Part shown: one piece after another, positions 31,902 through 42,304 of the stretch
Layout of the letters: every line of letters starts with the position of its first letter
Position numbering within the stretch: position 1 is the first letter of the stretch
Source of the DNA: Aestuariispira ectoiniformans
GTDB lineage: Bacteria; Pseudomonadota; Alphaproteobacteria; UBA8366; Aestuariispiraceae
Assembly (NCBI RefSeq): GCF_025136295.1
Contig: NZ_CP062788.1
Span: 1,581,001-1,645,000, forward strand
Reading direction: 5' to 3'
Length of the DNA: 64,000 bases
Notes under the pieces: model-generated
What the model saw: the letters and a program-made list of their open reading frames with translations, nothing else
What the model was told of the DNA's origin: nothing
Database searches by the model: none
Translations under genes and position numbers: made by a program

Positions 31902-33986
31902 CTAGTTGAGGATTTTGGACAGGCGGTCACGCAGGGTGTTGATCCCCTCGGAGACTTCGGCCGCGCCGGTGCGTACCTGCTGAGACAACTCACCCACATG
32001 GGCCGCACGGCTGGTCACCTCACTGATATCCTCCGTCACGCCACGGGTTGCCTCTGCAGCGCCACGGACGTTTGCGGTGATCTGGCGTGTGCCTTCGGTG
32101 CGGGCCTCGACGGTTCTGGAAATGTTGTCGGCCATTTCACTCATCTGCACGATCGTTTCCGAAATGGTCTGAATGGCATCCACCGTTACCTTCGTGCGGT
32201 TCTGCACCTGGGTGATCTGGGCGGTGATTTCCTCCGTCGCCTTTGTCGTCCGGTTGGCCAGATTTTTGACTTCGGAGGCCACCACGGCAAAGCCTTTACC
32301 AGCTTCTCCGGCCCGGGCGGCCTCGATGGTGGCGTTCAGCGCCAGCATATTGGTTTGATCGGCGATTTCGTTGATCAGGGTGATCACATCGCTGATCTTG
32401 CGGGCGTCTTCTGCCAGGGAAGTGACTGTCTCGCTGGCTTGCTGCGCCTCGTCGGAGACACGCCCCGCGACATCGCCGGACCGGCTGGCAAGGTCCATGA
32501 CTTCCCGGAAGGATTCGGTCACCTGCTCCGTCTCGCCGACCACGGATTCCGCGCTGTCGGTTGCCTGTTGTGCGGCGGCAGCAACAGTCTGGGAGCGACC
32601 TTCGGCATCCTGGGCCGATGAAGACATTTCATCAGCGATCCCTTCCAGGCGCTTCATGTTCTGCTGGATATCTGCGACAGTCACGCGAAGTTCGTCGTCC
32701 AGTTTCTGCGACATTTCCTGCAGCTTGTCCTGGATTTCCTTGCGCCGTGCCCGGTTGCGTTCTTCCTCATGGGCCTGCATTTCCTTCAATTCGACGGAAC
32801 TGCGCCGCAGTTTTTCCAGCGCACGTGCCATGACCGCCATTTCATCGCGGCCGGTTTTCGGGATGTCCACATCGGTTTCGCCATCACCGATCTGGTTCAT
32901 GGCGGTGGCAAAACGGCGCAACGGCCTGAAAGTCACGGATTGCAGGACCACCCAGCCGATGGCCCAGGCGACGACCAGTCCGGCAACAACAACGATGATT
33001 GCAAGGTTCCGTGTATTGGCAAGCGACTGGTTCAGGTTGCTCATATCGCGTGTGATCAGGGCGTGGGCCCAGGTGCCGCCAAAACTGTCCGGGATATCGA
33101 CACGCGTTGTCAGCATGTTTTCATTGGCCGGGACCGCTACCACGGATTCGTCTGCAGGCATTTCCGCGTTTCCGTCACCGGCGGCGTCTTCATTGGCGCT
33201 CTGGTTGTCTGTGGTTTCATCCGCGGCGGCCTGATCAGCATTGTCTTCCGATGCCGTCGCCGTGGGTTGGGGAAGGTCTTCCTCGAAGACGATGCCGTCA
33301 TTCACGTCGGTCAGTTTGAAGTCGCCGCCCATGGCGGTGTTGAGGCCGGGCAGGGTCACTTGCGGGTCCGTGACCAGCTCCATGAAACCGATGACACGGA
33401 AGCCGCCCAAGGGCGCGATGATGCTGTGAACGGGCCGGCCGTCCTTTGTGACCCAGCGATACATTGCGACCTGGCGTTGGGCTTTCTTGTCCCGGGCCAA
33501 AAGCTCGTCGACCAGACCTGGCGTCGACAGGACCGTCTCTCCCTGTCCCTTTGGGGACTGGGCCATGATCTTCATGTCGGCGTCGATGAAATTCACATTC
33601 ACAAATTGAAAGATGCCGTTTGTGAAGTCGGCGTGGCTGTAGACCTCGTCGGTCAGGGCCAGCAATGCCTTTTCGTTCTTGGTCTTCGCGGGACCGGTGA
33701 ATTCCGGGCGGCGTACCCAGTCAGACACCAATTTATTCAGCTTTCCTTCGTATTGCGTGCTGACGCGCTCGTTGACCAATACGCCTAGGGTGTCCTCGGA
33801 TGTGCCGACCAAAACGGAAAAGGTCAGTTTTCTGAATGAATCTGCGGTCCAGATCTGATTGGCTATGATACCGACGGAAAACAGGACCGACAGGATCAGC
33901 AGAACCCGCCTCAATGTCCAGATTGATGTTTGGCGATTGTCTTCCGGTACTTCCGTTGGTGTCCCAACGTCTGTGGCTTCGCTCAC
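31902..33986 (-). CDS. Methyl-accepting chemotaxis protein
   Basis: Inner-membrane chemoreceptor of 694 residues. TM1 is about 26-45 and TM2 about 327-350; between them is a 280-residue periplasmic sensor that includes an unusual Asp/Glu/Ala/Asn-rich insertion at about 237-291. A HAMP domain follows (about 350-405), then the signalling domain with the hairpin-tip block [33 protein letters not shown] and a short C-terminus without a CheR-tether pentapeptide. GTG 33986 follows GGAGGG and is preferred over the ATG at 34055, which lacks such a site. No other che gene is adjacent. Confidence 0.93.
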   Translation of the reverse strand: MSEATDVGTPTEVPEDNRQTSIWTLRRVLLILSVLFSVGIIANQIWTADSFRKLTFSVLVGTSEDTLGVLVNERVSTQYEGKLNKLVSDWVRRPEFTGPAKTKNEKALLALTDEVYSHADFTNGIFQFVNVNFIDADMKIMAQSPKGQGETVLSTPGLVDELLARDKKAQRQVAMYRWVTKDGRPVHSIIAPLGGFRVIGFMELVTDPQVTLPGLNTAMGGDFKLTDVNDGIVFEEDLPQPTATASEDNADQAAADETTDNQSANEDAAGDGNAEMPADESVVAVPANENMLTTRVDIPDSFGGTWAHALITRDMSNLNQSLANTRNLAIIVVVAGLVVAWAIGWVVLQSVTFRPLRRFATAMNQIGDGETDVDIPKTGRDEMAVMARALEKLRRSSVELKEMQAHEEERNRARRKEIQDKLQEMSQKLDDELRVTVADIQQNMKRLEGIADEMSSSAQDAEGRSQTVAAAAQQATDSAESVVGETEQVTESFREVMDLASRSGDVAGRVSDEAQQASETVTSLAEDARKISDVITLINEIADQTNMLALNATIEAARAGEAGKGFAVVASEVKNLANRTTKATEEITAQITQVQNRTKVTVDAIQTISETIVQMSEMADNISRTVEARTEGTRQITANVRGAAEATRGVTEDISEVTSRAAHVGELSQQVRTGAAEVSEGINTLRDRLSKILN

Positions 33987-34313
33987 CTTGATAATCCCTC
34001 CGACTGTTTCCGCGATGGCTGCTTCGGCGGCGTCAGTACAGCAGGCCGGGTCCATGACCTAAGGGGGAGTCTAAGGTGGAAAGGTTAACTGAAACTAAAA
34101 CTGGACTGTAATGGCGGAACCGTCCAAGAACGGAACACGACACTCCCAGACCCCAATTGACCACCCCAAGCCCGATTTCAGGCACTAACCGCCGCTTCCA
34201 ACCATGCGGTTTTATATTCTTTATATGTCTAGAATCCTTAAAGGGTCAGCGGGTAGCCATCAACAGAATTTCGATAAAATTATATCTAATTAATTTGTCC
34301 GGGCCATACAGCT

Positions 34314-34730
34314 TCAGGCCAATTGTGCCTGCGCATCGTGACGGATGCGTTCCACCATGGCGACCAAGCCGTTGCGGCGGTTGGGACTTATATGACGGTC
34401 GAGGCCGACGCGGGTCATGAATTCCAGCGCATCGGTGTTCGCCACTTTTTCCGGGGACTGACCATCGTAGATCAGCATCAGAACGGCAATCAGGCCCTTG
34501 ACGATGAAGGCATCCGAATCGGCATTGAACCGCATGATCGGCGAGTTTCCTTCAAGGCGGCTGGTCATCCAGACCTGGCTCATGCAGCCGCGGACCTTGT
34601 TGTCCTCGACCATTTCCTCTTCCGGCATGGGCGGCAGCTTCTTGCCCAGGTCGATGATATAGCGATAGCGGTCTTCCCAATCGTCGAAGAGTTCGAAATT
34701 TTCCACCAATTCGTCGATACTGAGCGCCAT
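34314..34730 (-). CDS. SufE family cysteine desulfurase activator
   Basis: Protein of 138 residues that accepts sulfur from SufS for Fe-S cluster assembly. The active cysteine is Cys49 in VRGCMSQVWM, and DWEDRYRYIIDLGKKLP and GLIAVLMLIYDGQSPEKV are family blocks. SPNRRNGLVAMVERIR closes the fold. The rest of the suf operon is not here, which is common for sufE in alphaproteobacteria. A 258-base gap lies upstream of the chemoreceptor start on the far side. Confidence 0.93.
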   Translation of the reverse strand: MALSIDELVENFELFDDWEDRYRYIIDLGKKLPPMPEEEMVEDNKVRGCMSQVWMTSRLEGNSPIMRFNADSDAFIVKGLIAVLMLIYDGQSPEKVANTDALEFMTRVGLDRHISPNRRNGLVAMVERIRHDAQAQLA

Positions 34731-34830
34731 GTCTTTGTCCCGCCGTTGATTTGATCAGGGTTCATGCCTGATATAGGGGCAAAAGCCCGTTTGCAACACC
34801 TGCCTGATCTTCAGATATATGTGAGGCTGT

Positions 34831-35337
34831 CTACAGGCTGGTGGCGGATCGGGCCGCCTGATCGTAAAGCCCTGATAGCGCGCGTAAAACCCGTGCGGCG
34901 GCGCTGATTTCCTCCGCATGGACATTGCCCAATGCGCCAAGTGTCGCAACCAGACAGCTTTCCCGGACCTTGCGGTATTCCGCACAGGCCTCGCGGCCGG
35001 TCTCCGAAACCGAATAGAACTGTTCCTTGCCGCGTTTTTCCCGCTTGATCAGGTCGGCATTCAACAGCTTTTTGATCGCGTAGTTGACCGTATGCGTGTC
35101 CTCGACATTCAGCGTGAAGCAGATATCGGCCAGCCGTTTCTCCCGGTCGCGGTGGTTCAGTGTATGCAGGACCAACACCTCAAGGGGGCTCATGTCACCA
35201 CTGCCGCTGGCGGCCATACAGCGCGAAATCCAGCGGTAGAACGCATTGGATGCGACGATCAGGCCATATTCATATTCGCTGAGTTCGGCGGCCTGTTCTG
35301 AGACGAGATGGGCGGAGGAGACGATACGATCGGTCAT
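34831..35337 (-). CDS. Winged-helix MarR-type regulator (COG5631-like)
   Basis: DNA-binding protein of 168 residues. SPLEVLVLHTLNHRDREKRLADICFTLNVEDTHTVNYAIKKLLNADLIKREKRGKEQFYSVSETG contains helix-turn-helix plus wing of MarR type, and VASNAFYRWISRCMAASG is typical of the COG5631 group. It lies just downstream of the hydantoinase/oxoprolinase gene on the same strand, 137 bases away, and is a candidate regulator of that gene and of the divergent TRAP transporter. Confidence 0.85.
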   Translation of the reverse strand: MTDRIVSSAHLVSEQAAELSEYEYGLIVASNAFYRWISRCMAASGSGDMSPLEVLVLHTLNHRDREKRLADICFTLNVEDTHTVNYAIKKLLNADLIKREKRGKEQFYSVSETGREACAEYRKVRESCLVATLGALGNVHAEEISAAARVLRALSGLYDQAARSATSL

Positions 35338-35474
35338 ATGGGCCTTTCCAACTTCTCAAGCTTCGGTTGCTTCTCATTAGTAGTCTAGCGCCTCTGGGGC
35401 AAAGAAAAAACAGGCGACGCTCGGGGGAACGCCGCCTGCAACAGGTAGAGGGAGGGTATTCGTTTTTATTATTA

Positions 35475-38400
35475 TTAGTCCGGCTTGCCGAAGCCACCGG
35501 CACTGGGGGTTTGCAGGACGAAGACGTCACCGGGCATCACATGGCGTTTGTCGGTGCCGGTCATTTCTTCATGGCCGCCATCCGTGCGTTCGACCCAGTT
35601 GCGGCCCAGCTCACCCGGTTCGCCACCATTCATGCCATAGGGTGGCACTTTGCGGTGGTTGGACAGGATGACGACATCCATTTCTTCCAGGAAGCGCAGG
35701 CGGCGGGTGGTGCCGTCGCCGCCCTTCCACTTGCCCTTGCCACCGGACCCTTTGCGGATTTCGAAACTTTCCAGCAGGACCGGATAGCGGAATTCCAGGA
35801 TTTCAGGGTCGGTCAGGCGGGAGTTGGTCATATGGGTATGGACCGCATCCGTACCATCGAAACCGTCACCTGCACCGGAACCGCCGCAAACCGTTTCGTA
35901 ATACTGGTAAGTGTCGTTGCCGAAGGTGGTGTTGTTCATCGTACCCTGTGCACCGGACATCACGCCCAGCGCGCCGTAGAGCGTGTCGGTCACCACCTGG
36001 GAGGTTTCCACGTTACCGGCGACAACGGCGGCAGGATAAACCGGGTTCAGCATGGACCCTTCCGGGATCACGATGTCGATCGGCTTCAGGCAGCCTTCGT
36101 TCATCGGGATCTCGTCATTGACGAGCGTACGGAAGACATAGAGCACCGCTGCCCGGCAAACTGCGGACGGCGCATTGAAGTTGGTCGGCCGCTGTTCGCT
36201 GGTGCCGGTGAAGTCCACTTTTGCGGACCGGTTTTCCTTGTCGATGGTGACTGAAACCTTCAACACGCTGCCGTCGTCCATCGGATAGGTGAAGCTGCCG
36301 TCTTTCAGGACGTCTATGACACGGCGGACGGATTCTTCTGCGTTATCCTGGACGTGACCCATATAGGCCTGCACCGTCGGCAGGCTGAAATGGGTGACCA
36401 TCTTGCGCAGTTCCTGCACGCCTTTTTCATTCGCGGCAACCTGGGCATGGATGTCGGCCAGATTTTGCTGCGGATTACGTGCCGGATATTTGCCGGACTT
36501 CAGCAGGTCGATGAAGGCTTCTTCGCGGAAGCTGCCCTGGTCGATCAGCTTGAAGTTGTCGATAACGACGCCTTCTTCTTCCACATGCTTGGAATCGGGC
36601 GGCATGGAGCCCGGCGTGATGCCGCCCACATCGGCATGGTGCCCACGGCTGCCAACATAGAACAGGATTTCCTTGCCCGCATCGTCGAAGACCGGGGTGA
36701 CGACCGTGATATCCGGCAGATGCGTACCGCCGTTATAGGGGGCATTCAGCACATAGACGTCACCTGGCTTGATCGCATCCTTGTTGCCGTTGATCACGGC
36801 CCGGATGCTTTCCCCCATGGAGCCCAGGTGGACCGGCATATGCGGTGCGTTGGCAATCAACTGGCCCTTGGCGTCAAAGATCGCACAAGAGAAGTCCAGA
36901 CGTTCCTTGATGTTCACCGAATAGGCGGTGTTCTGCAGGGTATAGCCCATCTGCTCTGCGATCGACATGAAGAGGTTGTTGAAGACCTCAAGCATGACCG
37001 GATCGCAGTCGGTGCCGATGGCTTCCGTCCGCAACAGCGGTTCGACGCGGGTGATCACCAGGTTGCCGATTTCGGTCATGACAGCCTGCCAGCCCGGCTC
37101 GATCACGTTGGTGCCGGTGCGTTCCTTGATTACGGCAGGGCCGTTGACCACATTGCCCGGCTTCATCGCGTCACGGTCATAAACCGGGGCCTTGCAGTCA
37201 TTGCCCGCCATATAGGCATCAACTTCCGCCAGGGCTTCCGGCAGGTTGCCTTCATTGATGCTGCCGGTTTCACCCAGATCGAAGGTGTGGCCGACGGCTT
37301 CCGCCGCAATGGCTTCGGCAATCATCGGCTTGTCTCCCATGGTGAAGCCGAACCGGTTGCGATAGGCGTCTTCAAAGGCAGCCTTCATTTCCGCCAGGGT
37401 GCCGAAAGCCACCTCCATGGCATTGTCGGACCCTTCATAGCGGACATGGACCTTGCGAAGGACGTCAATCTTTTCCTCTGCGATTTCCTGATCATGAACT
37501 TCCTTGAAGGCTTCTTCGCCCAAGGCGTTCAATGCCTTTTCCAGCAGCGGGATATTTTCTTCGGTAAAGGGCAGTTCCTCGGCCTGTTCCCGAAGGGCGC
37601 GCACATCCGCCAGACCCATGCCATAGGCAGACAGAACGCCAGCAAAGGGGTGCAGCATAACCTTGGTCATGCCAAGCGCGTCAGCCACAAGGCAGGCATG
37701 CTGTCCGCCAGCACCGCCAAAGCAGGTCAGTGTGTATTCGGTCACATCGTAACCGCGCTGCACCGAAATCTTTTTGATGGCGTTGGCCATGTTTTCGACG
37801 GCGATCTTGAGGAAGCCGTCGGCGACCTCGACCGCGCTGCGCTCGTCGCCGGTGGCTGCCTTGATCTCGCGGGCCATGGCTTCAAACTTTTCGCGTACCA
37901 CATCCTTGTCCAGCGGCTGGTCCTGGTTGGGACCGAATACCGGCGGGAAGAATTCGGGCTGAAGCTTGCCCAGCATGACGTTGCAGTCGGTGACCGTCAG
38001 CGGGCCGCCGCGGCGATAGGCGGCCGGACCGGGATTTGCACCCGCGCTCTCCGGACCGACACGGTAACGCGACCCGTCGAACATGCACATGGAGCCGCCA
38101 CCGGCGGCCACTGTGTGAATCTGCATCATCGGTGCGCGCATTCGCACACCGGCGACCAGGGTTTCAAAGGCGCGTTCATATTCACCGTCGTAATGGGCAA
38201 CGTCGGTGGAGGTACCGCCCATGTCGAAGGTGATGATCTTGCCGAAACCGGCCTGTTCAGAAGTGCGGACGGACCCCACAATACCGCCCGCGGGGCCGGA
38301 TAGGATCGCGTCTTTGCCCTGGAACAGGGCCGCATCCGTCAGGCCGCCATTGGATTGCATGAACTGCAAACGTACATCGCCCAGTTCACCGGCGACCTGC

Positions 38401-39092
38401 TCTACATAGCGGCGCAGGATCGGGGACAGATAGGCATCGACCACGGTCGTGTCGCCCCGGCTGACCAGTTTCATCAGCGGGCTGGTCTCATGCGATGTGG
38501 AAACCTGGGTAAAGCCGATTTCCCGGGCCATGTCTGCGATCTGCTTTTCATGGTCTGAATAACGGTAACCGTGCATGCAGACGATGGCGACGGATCGGAT
38601 GCCGTCGTCAAAGACCGCCTGAAGGCGCGGGCGCAGGTCGTCGAGGTTCAGCGGCGTCAGGATCTTGCCACTGGCGTCAACGCGTTCCTCGACCTCTTCA
38701 ACTTTCTCGTAAAGCAGTTCGGGCAGGATGATCCGGCGATCAAACAGACGCGGACGGGCCTGATAGGCGATCCGCAGCGCGTCGCGGAAACCCTCGGTGA
38801 TGACCAGGGCCGTGCGGTCGCCTTTGCGTTCCAGCAGCGCGTTGGTCGCAACGGTCGTGCCCATCTTGACGGCGTCGATTCGTTTGGAGGGAATCGGATC
38901 ACCGTTTTTCAGGCCAAGAAGCTCGCGAATGCCCTGAATGGCTGCGTCTTTGTAGGCCTCCGGGTTTTCCGACAAAAGTTTATGCGTCTGCAGGCTGCCA
39001 TCCGGACGGCGCGCGACGATGTCGGTGAATGTGCCGCCACGGTCAATCCAGAATTGCCAGCCACATTCGTCCTTGCGGTCTGTTTCCGCCAT
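35475..39092 (-). CDS. Fused hydantoinase A/B, 5-oxoprolinase-type amidohydrolase
   Basis: ATP-dependent cyclic-amide hydrolase of 1205 residues, HyuA and HyuB in one chain. The HyuA part (about 1-690) starts with [19 protein letters not shown] and includes [38 protein letters not shown] and [15 protein letters not shown], all of the actin-like ATPase fold. The HyuB part (about 700-1200) contains [39 protein letters not shown] and the [31 protein letters not shown] region. The length and fusion match 5-oxoprolinase (typically about 1200-1290), but other cyclic imides or hydantoins are possible. It is divergent from a TRAP transporter that could import its substrate. Confidence 0.9.
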   Translation of the reverse strand: MAETDRKDECGWQFWIDRGGTFTDIVARRPDGSLQTHKLLSENPEAYKDAAIQGIRELLGLKNGDPIPSKRIDAVKMGTTVATNALLERKGDRTALVITEGFRDALRIAYQARPRLFDRRIILPELLYEKVEEVEERVDASGKILTPLNLDDLRPRLQAVFDDGIRSVAIVCMHGYRYSDHEKQIADMAREIGFTQVSTSHETSPLMKLVSRGDTTVVDAYLSPILRRYVEQVAGELGDVRLQFMQSNGGLTDAALFQGKDAILSGPAGGIVGSVRTSEQAGFGKIITFDMGGTSTDVAHYDGEYERAFETLVAGVRMRAPMMQIHTVAAGGGSMCMFDGSRYRVGPESAGANPGPAAYRRGGPLTVTDCNVMLGKLQPEFFPPVFGPNQDQPLDKDVVREKFEAMAREIKAATGDERSAVEVADGFLKIAVENMANAIKKISVQRGYDVTEYTLTCFGGAGGQHACLVADALGMTKVMLHPFAGVLSAYGMGLADVRALREQAEELPFTEENIPLLEKALNALGEEAFKEVHDQEIAEEKIDVLRKVHVRYEGSDNAMEVAFGTLAEMKAAFEDAYRNRFGFTMGDKPMIAEAIAAEAVGHTFDLGETGSINEGNLPEALAEVDAYMAGNDCKAPVYDRDAMKPGNVVNGPAVIKERTGTNVIEPGWQAVMTEIGNLVITRVEPLLRTEAIGTDCDPVMLEVFNNLFMSIAEQMGYTLQNTAYSVNIKERLDFSCAIFDAKGQLIANAPHMPVHLGSMGESIRAVINGNKDAIKPGDVYVLNAPYNGGTHLPDITVVTPVFDDAGKEILFYVGSRGHHADVGGITPGSMPPDSKHVEEEGVVIDNFKLIDQGSFREEAFIDLLKSGKYPARNPQQNLADIHAQVAANEKGVQELRKMVTHFSLPTVQAYMGHVQDNAEESVRRVIDVLKDGSFTYPMDDGSVLKVSVTIDKENRSAKVDFTGTSEQRPTNFNAPSAVCRAAVLYVFRTLVNDEIPMNEGCLKPIDIVIPEGSMLNPVYPAAVVAGNVETSQVVTDTLYGALGVMSGAQGTMNNTTFGNDTYQYYETVCGGSGAGDGFDGTDAVHTHMTNSRLTDPEILEFRYPVLLESFEIRKGSGGKGKWKGGDGTTRRLRFLEEMDVVILSNHRKVPPYGMNGGEPGELGRNWVERTDGGHEEMTGTDKRHVMPGDVFVLQTPSAGGFGKPD

Positions 39093-39210
39093 GTTTCTAT
39101 TCCCTCTCCACTAGCATGAACCTGGCCTTCCCATCGGCCCTGCTGTCATCTGAAATAGTGCCGGTTTCCCAATTGTCCGGCAATCAGGATGACAGCGCAG
39201 TGAATTTACA

Positions 39211-39239
39211 TTGACAATTTATCGATAATTTATCAACAT
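39211..39239 (+). promoter_or_regulatory. Promoter-operator before the TRAP transporter genes
   Basis: A 26-base imperfect palindrome (39211-39236) is centred on ATCGAT, with outer arms TTGACA and TATCAA; 11 of 13 base pairs match. The left arm is also a perfect -35 hexamer, TTGACA at 39211-39216, with CAACAT as a weak -10 17 bases on. Binding by a dimeric repressor would block transcription; the MarR-type protein at 34831 is the nearest candidate. Confidence 0.5.
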
Positions 39240-39390
39240 TATTTTTGCGATCACCTGATGGGAGTTTTTCGGGTATGGTCGTGGTAGACGTTGTTTTCGC
39301 CTGCCGGTTGTCCGGGTTTGTCCGGTGCAATCACCCGGGTGTGGGAGCCCGGGGAGCAGGGGATTAAGACACTCAAAGGGAGAGGTATCT

Positions 39391-40359
39391 ATGAAACCCA
39401 CGCATCTAATCGCCGCTGCGGTTGGAGTGGCTCTGTCGGCCACTGCTGCTTTTGCTGATGAATGGAACATGCCGGTTCCGTATTCGGATTCCGTTTTCCA
39501 CACGCAAAACATTTACAAATTTGCCGAGGATGTTGAGAAAAGCACCGATGGCAAGCTGACGATCAAGGTTCACAGCGCCGGTTCGCTGTTCAAACATCCT
39601 GAAATCAAGAATGCTGTTCGCAGCGGCCAGGTGCCGGTTGGCGAATTCTTGCTGTCGCGTCTCAGCAACGAAAACCCGGTTTTCAGCGTTGACACCCTGC
39701 CGTTCCTGGCAACCAGCTATGACGCTGCTGAAAAACTGTGGAATGTATCGCGTCCGAAGATCGAAGCACTGCTGGACCAGCAGGGCCTGAAAGTCCTGTA
39801 TGCCGTGCCGTGGCCGCCGCAGGGTCTTTACACCAAGAAAGACGTCAACGAACTGGCTGACCTGAAGGGCCTGTCCTTCCGTGCCTACAACGCCGGCACC
39901 GAGATGCTGGCCGACAAGGCTGGTATGGCCCCGACCCAGGTTGAGGCTCCGGATGTCCCGCAGGCCTTTGCAACGGGTCGTGTCGACGCGATGATCACGT
40001 CGCCGTCCACGGGCGTATCCTCCAAATCCTGGGATTTTGTCACCAACTATTACGACACCCAGGCCTGGTTGCCGAAAAACATCGTGGTCGTGAACAAGAA
40101 ATCCTTCCGCCGTCTGGACAAGGACGTGCAGGAAGCTGTTCTGGCGGCTGCTGCCCGTGCGGAAAAGCGCGGTTGGGAAATGTCCAAGGCGGAAACCTCT
40201 GCCAAGACCAAAACCCTGGAAGAGCACGGTGTGAAGGTTTCCAAGCCAAGCCCGCTTCTGGCTGAAGAACTGAATGCCATCGGTCAGGCAATGGCTGCTG
40301 AATGGCTGAAAGAAGCCGGCAAGGATGGTCTTGAAATCCTGCGTGACTTCAAAGGCTAA
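39391..40359 (+). CDS. TRAP transporter substrate-binding protein, DctP type
   Basis: Periplasmic solute receptor of 322 residues with a signal peptide (MKPTHLIAAAVGVALSATAAFA, cleavage before DEW). The mature part follows the DctP fold: FAEDVEKSTDGKLTIKVHSAGSLFKHPEIKNAVRSGQVPVGEF, LSFRAYNAGTEMLADKAG with the substrate-carboxylate Arg region, and the DAMITSPSTGVSSKSWDFVTNYYD segment. The ligand is likely an organic acid or cyclic amide. ATG 39391 sits behind AAAGGGAGAGG. A hairpin separates it from the membrane subunit genes. Confidence 0.93.
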   Translation: MKPTHLIAAAVGVALSATAAFADEWNMPVPYSDSVFHTQNIYKFAEDVEKSTDGKLTIKVHSAGSLFKHPEIKNAVRSGQVPVGEFLLSRLSNENPVFSVDTLPFLATSYDAAEKLWNVSRPKIEALLDQQGLKVLYAVPWPPQGLYTKKDVNELADLKGLSFRAYNAGTEMLADKAGMAPTQVEAPDVPQAFATGRVDAMITSPSTGVSSKSWDFVTNYYDTQAWLPKNIVVVNKKSFRRLDKDVQEAVLAAAARAEKRGWEMSKAETSAKTKTLEEHGVKVSKPSPLLAEELNAIGQAMAAEWLKEAGKDGLEILRDFKG

Positions 40360-40377
40360 AAGCCAAGCACTATGATA

Positions 40378-40404
40378 CTGCGCCGGTAGCTGTTACCGGC
40401 GCAG
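40378..40404 (+). terminator. Intra-operon hairpin between DctP and DctQ genes
   Basis: CTGCGCCGGTA pairs with TACCGGCGCAG around a five-base loop and is followed by TTTTCATTT. It looks like a partial terminator that lets the soluble receptor be made in excess over the two membrane subunits. Confidence 0.75.
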
Positions 40405-40443
40405 TTTTCATTTAAATAGAACACTACCGGGCGGGGAGATGAT

Positions 40444-40992
40444 ATGCGAAACGCTCTGGATGGGTTGTATAAGGCCAGTACTGGTCTGGCGGCCTTTTTT
40501 CTTCTGGCTATCTGTATAATGGTCCTGGCGCAGGTCGGTTGTAACATCGCAAATGCGCTGATCGGCTGGTCCACGGGGGTGAGCGGCGATTACACGATTC
40601 CGTCCTATGCGGAATTTGCAGGCTTCTTCCTGGCGGCGTCCTCATTTTTTGCTCTGGCGGGAACATTCCGTGGCGGCGTTCACATTCGCGTCAATCTGAT
40701 GATCCAGCATCTGGTTGGTATCAAGCGCCGGATTGTGGAGCTGTGGTGTGTGGCCGTTGCCTTGGTCATGACGGCATATTTCTCCTATTACATGCTGGAG
40801 CTTGTTCTGGAATCCTGGGAATACAACGACATGTCGCCCGGTATTATACCGGTCCCGCTCTGGATTCCTCAAAGCGCCCTGGCCTTGGGGCTCATCGTGT
40901 TCACAATTGCCTTGCTGGATGCTTTCGTTGCCGTTCTGAAGGGGGCGGAACAGGCCCATGGCGAGCCGGATCTTGCGGAATCGGGAGAATAA
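40444..40992 (+). CDS. TRAP transporter small permease, DctQ type
   Basis: Membrane protein of 182 residues with four hydrophobic helices: LAAFFLLAICIMVLAQV, YAEFAGFFLAASSFFALAG, LWCVAVALVMTAYFSYYMLELV and SALALGLIVFTIALLDAF. The FRGGVHIRV motif after the second helix is a family landmark. It pairs with DctM in the sodium-driven transport complex. The start codon lies 84 bases after DctP and the stop 3 bases before DctM. Confidence 0.92.
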   Translation: MRNALDGLYKASTGLAAFFLLAICIMVLAQVGCNIANALIGWSTGVSGDYTIPSYAEFAGFFLAASSFFALAGTFRGGVHIRVNLMIQHLVGIKRRIVELWCVAVALVMTAYFSYYMLELVLESWEYNDMSPGIIPVPLWIPQSALALGLIVFTIALLDAFVAVLKGAEQAHGEPDLAESGE

Positions 40993-40995
40993 GTC

Positions 40996-42297
40996 ATGGA
41001 ACAATTGTGGATGGCCCTGGTTCTCCTGGTGGTTCTGTTTTTCCTGTTGGGAAGCGGTATCTGGGTTGCGCTGTCGTTATTAGGTGTCGGTCTCGCCGGC
41101 ATGGCGATTTTCACCTCTGCGCCTGTGGGGCAGGTTTTGGCGTCAACCGTCTGGGGGGCCAGCAACAGTTGGGCCCTGGCGGCGCTTCCCCTGTTTATCT
41201 GGATGGGTGAAATCCTGTTCCGGTCACGTCTGTCGTCGGACATGTTCAATGGCCTGTCACCCTGGCTGAGCGGCCTCCCGGGGCGCCTGTTGCATGTCAA
41301 CGTGCTGGGCTGCGGGATCTTTGCCGCTGTTTCCGGTTCGTCGGCTGCCACCGCCGCGACGGTCGGCAAGATGTCGATCCCGGAGCTGACCAAACGCGGG
41401 TATGACAGCAAGATGGTTCTCGGCACGCTTGCCGGGTCCGGGACTTTGGGGCTGTTGATCCCGCCGTCGATCATTCTGATCGTTTACGGCGTGGCGACGG
41501 ACCAGTCCATCGCCCGTCTGTTTGTCGCCGGTATTCTGCCGGGCGCGTTGCTGGTCGGCCTGTTCATGGGCTATGTCGCGATCTGGTCGCTGCTGAACCG
41601 TGACAAGGTTCCTGACGATGTTGAACGGCTCAGCTTTATCGAAAAGGTCAAGCGAACCCGCAGCCTGTTGCCGGTCGTCTTGTTGATTGCCGGTGTGGTC
41701 GGTTCGATCTACGCCGGTGTGGCATCCCCCACGGATGCAGCAGCAGTCGGTGTGGCGCTGGCGCTTTTGCTGACCTGGCTGAGTGGTGATCTGAGTTGGG
41801 AAAGCTTCCGCGATGGTCTGGTCGGGGCAACCAAGACAAGCTGCATGATCGCCTTCATCCTGGCGGGCGCGTCCTTCCTGACGGTTGCCATGGGCTTCAC
41901 GGGTATTCCGCGGATGCTGGCCGAATGGATCGGAGGCATGGGGCTGTCGCCTTATGCCTTGTTGGCGGCTTTGACGGTTTTCTTTGTTGTTCTCGGCTGT
42001 TTCCTGGACGGTATTTCTGTTGTGGTCCTGACCACGTCGGTCATTTTGCCGATGGTTGAAAAGGTTGGTATCGACACCCTGTGGTTCGGTATCTTCGTGG
42101 TGATCGTCGTGGAGATGTCGCAGATCACGCCGCCGGTCGGCTTCAACCTGTTCGTGTTACAGGGGCTGACAGGGAGAAACATCCTGGAAATCGCCAAGGC
42201 GGCGTTGCCTTTCTTCCTGCTGATGGTGCTGGCCCTGGCCATCATCGTCTGGGTGCCTGAACTGGCAACCTATCTGCCCAACAGCATGGGCCGTTAA
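40996..42297 (+). CDS. TRAP transporter large permease, DctM type
   Basis: Transport subunit of 433 residues with about twelve hydrophobic segments. Family motifs include LPLFIWMGEILFRS, GCGIFAAVSGSSAATAATVGKMSIPEL, GSGTLGLLIPPSIILIVYGVATDQSI and VEMSQITPPVGFNLFVLQG near the end. It carries out sodium-coupled uptake of the ligand delivered by the DctP protein. It is the last gene of the TRAP set and converges on the histidine kinase gene, 7 bases away. Confidence 0.93.
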   Translation: MEQLWMALVLLVVLFFLLGSGIWVALSLLGVGLAGMAIFTSAPVGQVLASTVWGASNSWALAALPLFIWMGEILFRSRLSSDMFNGLSPWLSGLPGRLLHVNVLGCGIFAAVSGSSAATAATVGKMSIPELTKRGYDSKMVLGTLAGSGTLGLLIPPSIILIVYGVATDQSIARLFVAGILPGALLVGLFMGYVAIWSLLNRDKVPDDVERLSFIEKVKRTRSLLPVVLLIAGVVGSIYAGVASPTDAAAVGVALALLLTWLSGDLSWESFRDGLVGATKTSCMIAFILAGASFLTVAMGFTGIPRMLAEWIGGMGLSPYALLAALTVFFVVLGCFLDGISVVVLTTSVILPMVEKVGIDTLWFGIFVVIVVEMSQITPPVGFNLFVLQGLTGRNILEIAKAALPFFLLMVLALAIIVWVPELATYLPNSMGR

Positions 42298-42304
42298 TTC
42301 AAGG

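Noticed and set aside
34056-34313. AT-rich 258-base gap upstream of the chemoreceptor, examined for a small RNA or tRNA
   Set aside because: No cloverleaf, strong terminator or clear promoter pair was found; it is probably just promoter DNA.
36354-38303. 649-codon plus-strand frame inside the hydantoinase/oxoprolinase gene
   Set aside because: It lies wholly within a well-supported 1205-residue gene on the other strand and reads as a His/Asp/Gly-rich shadow.
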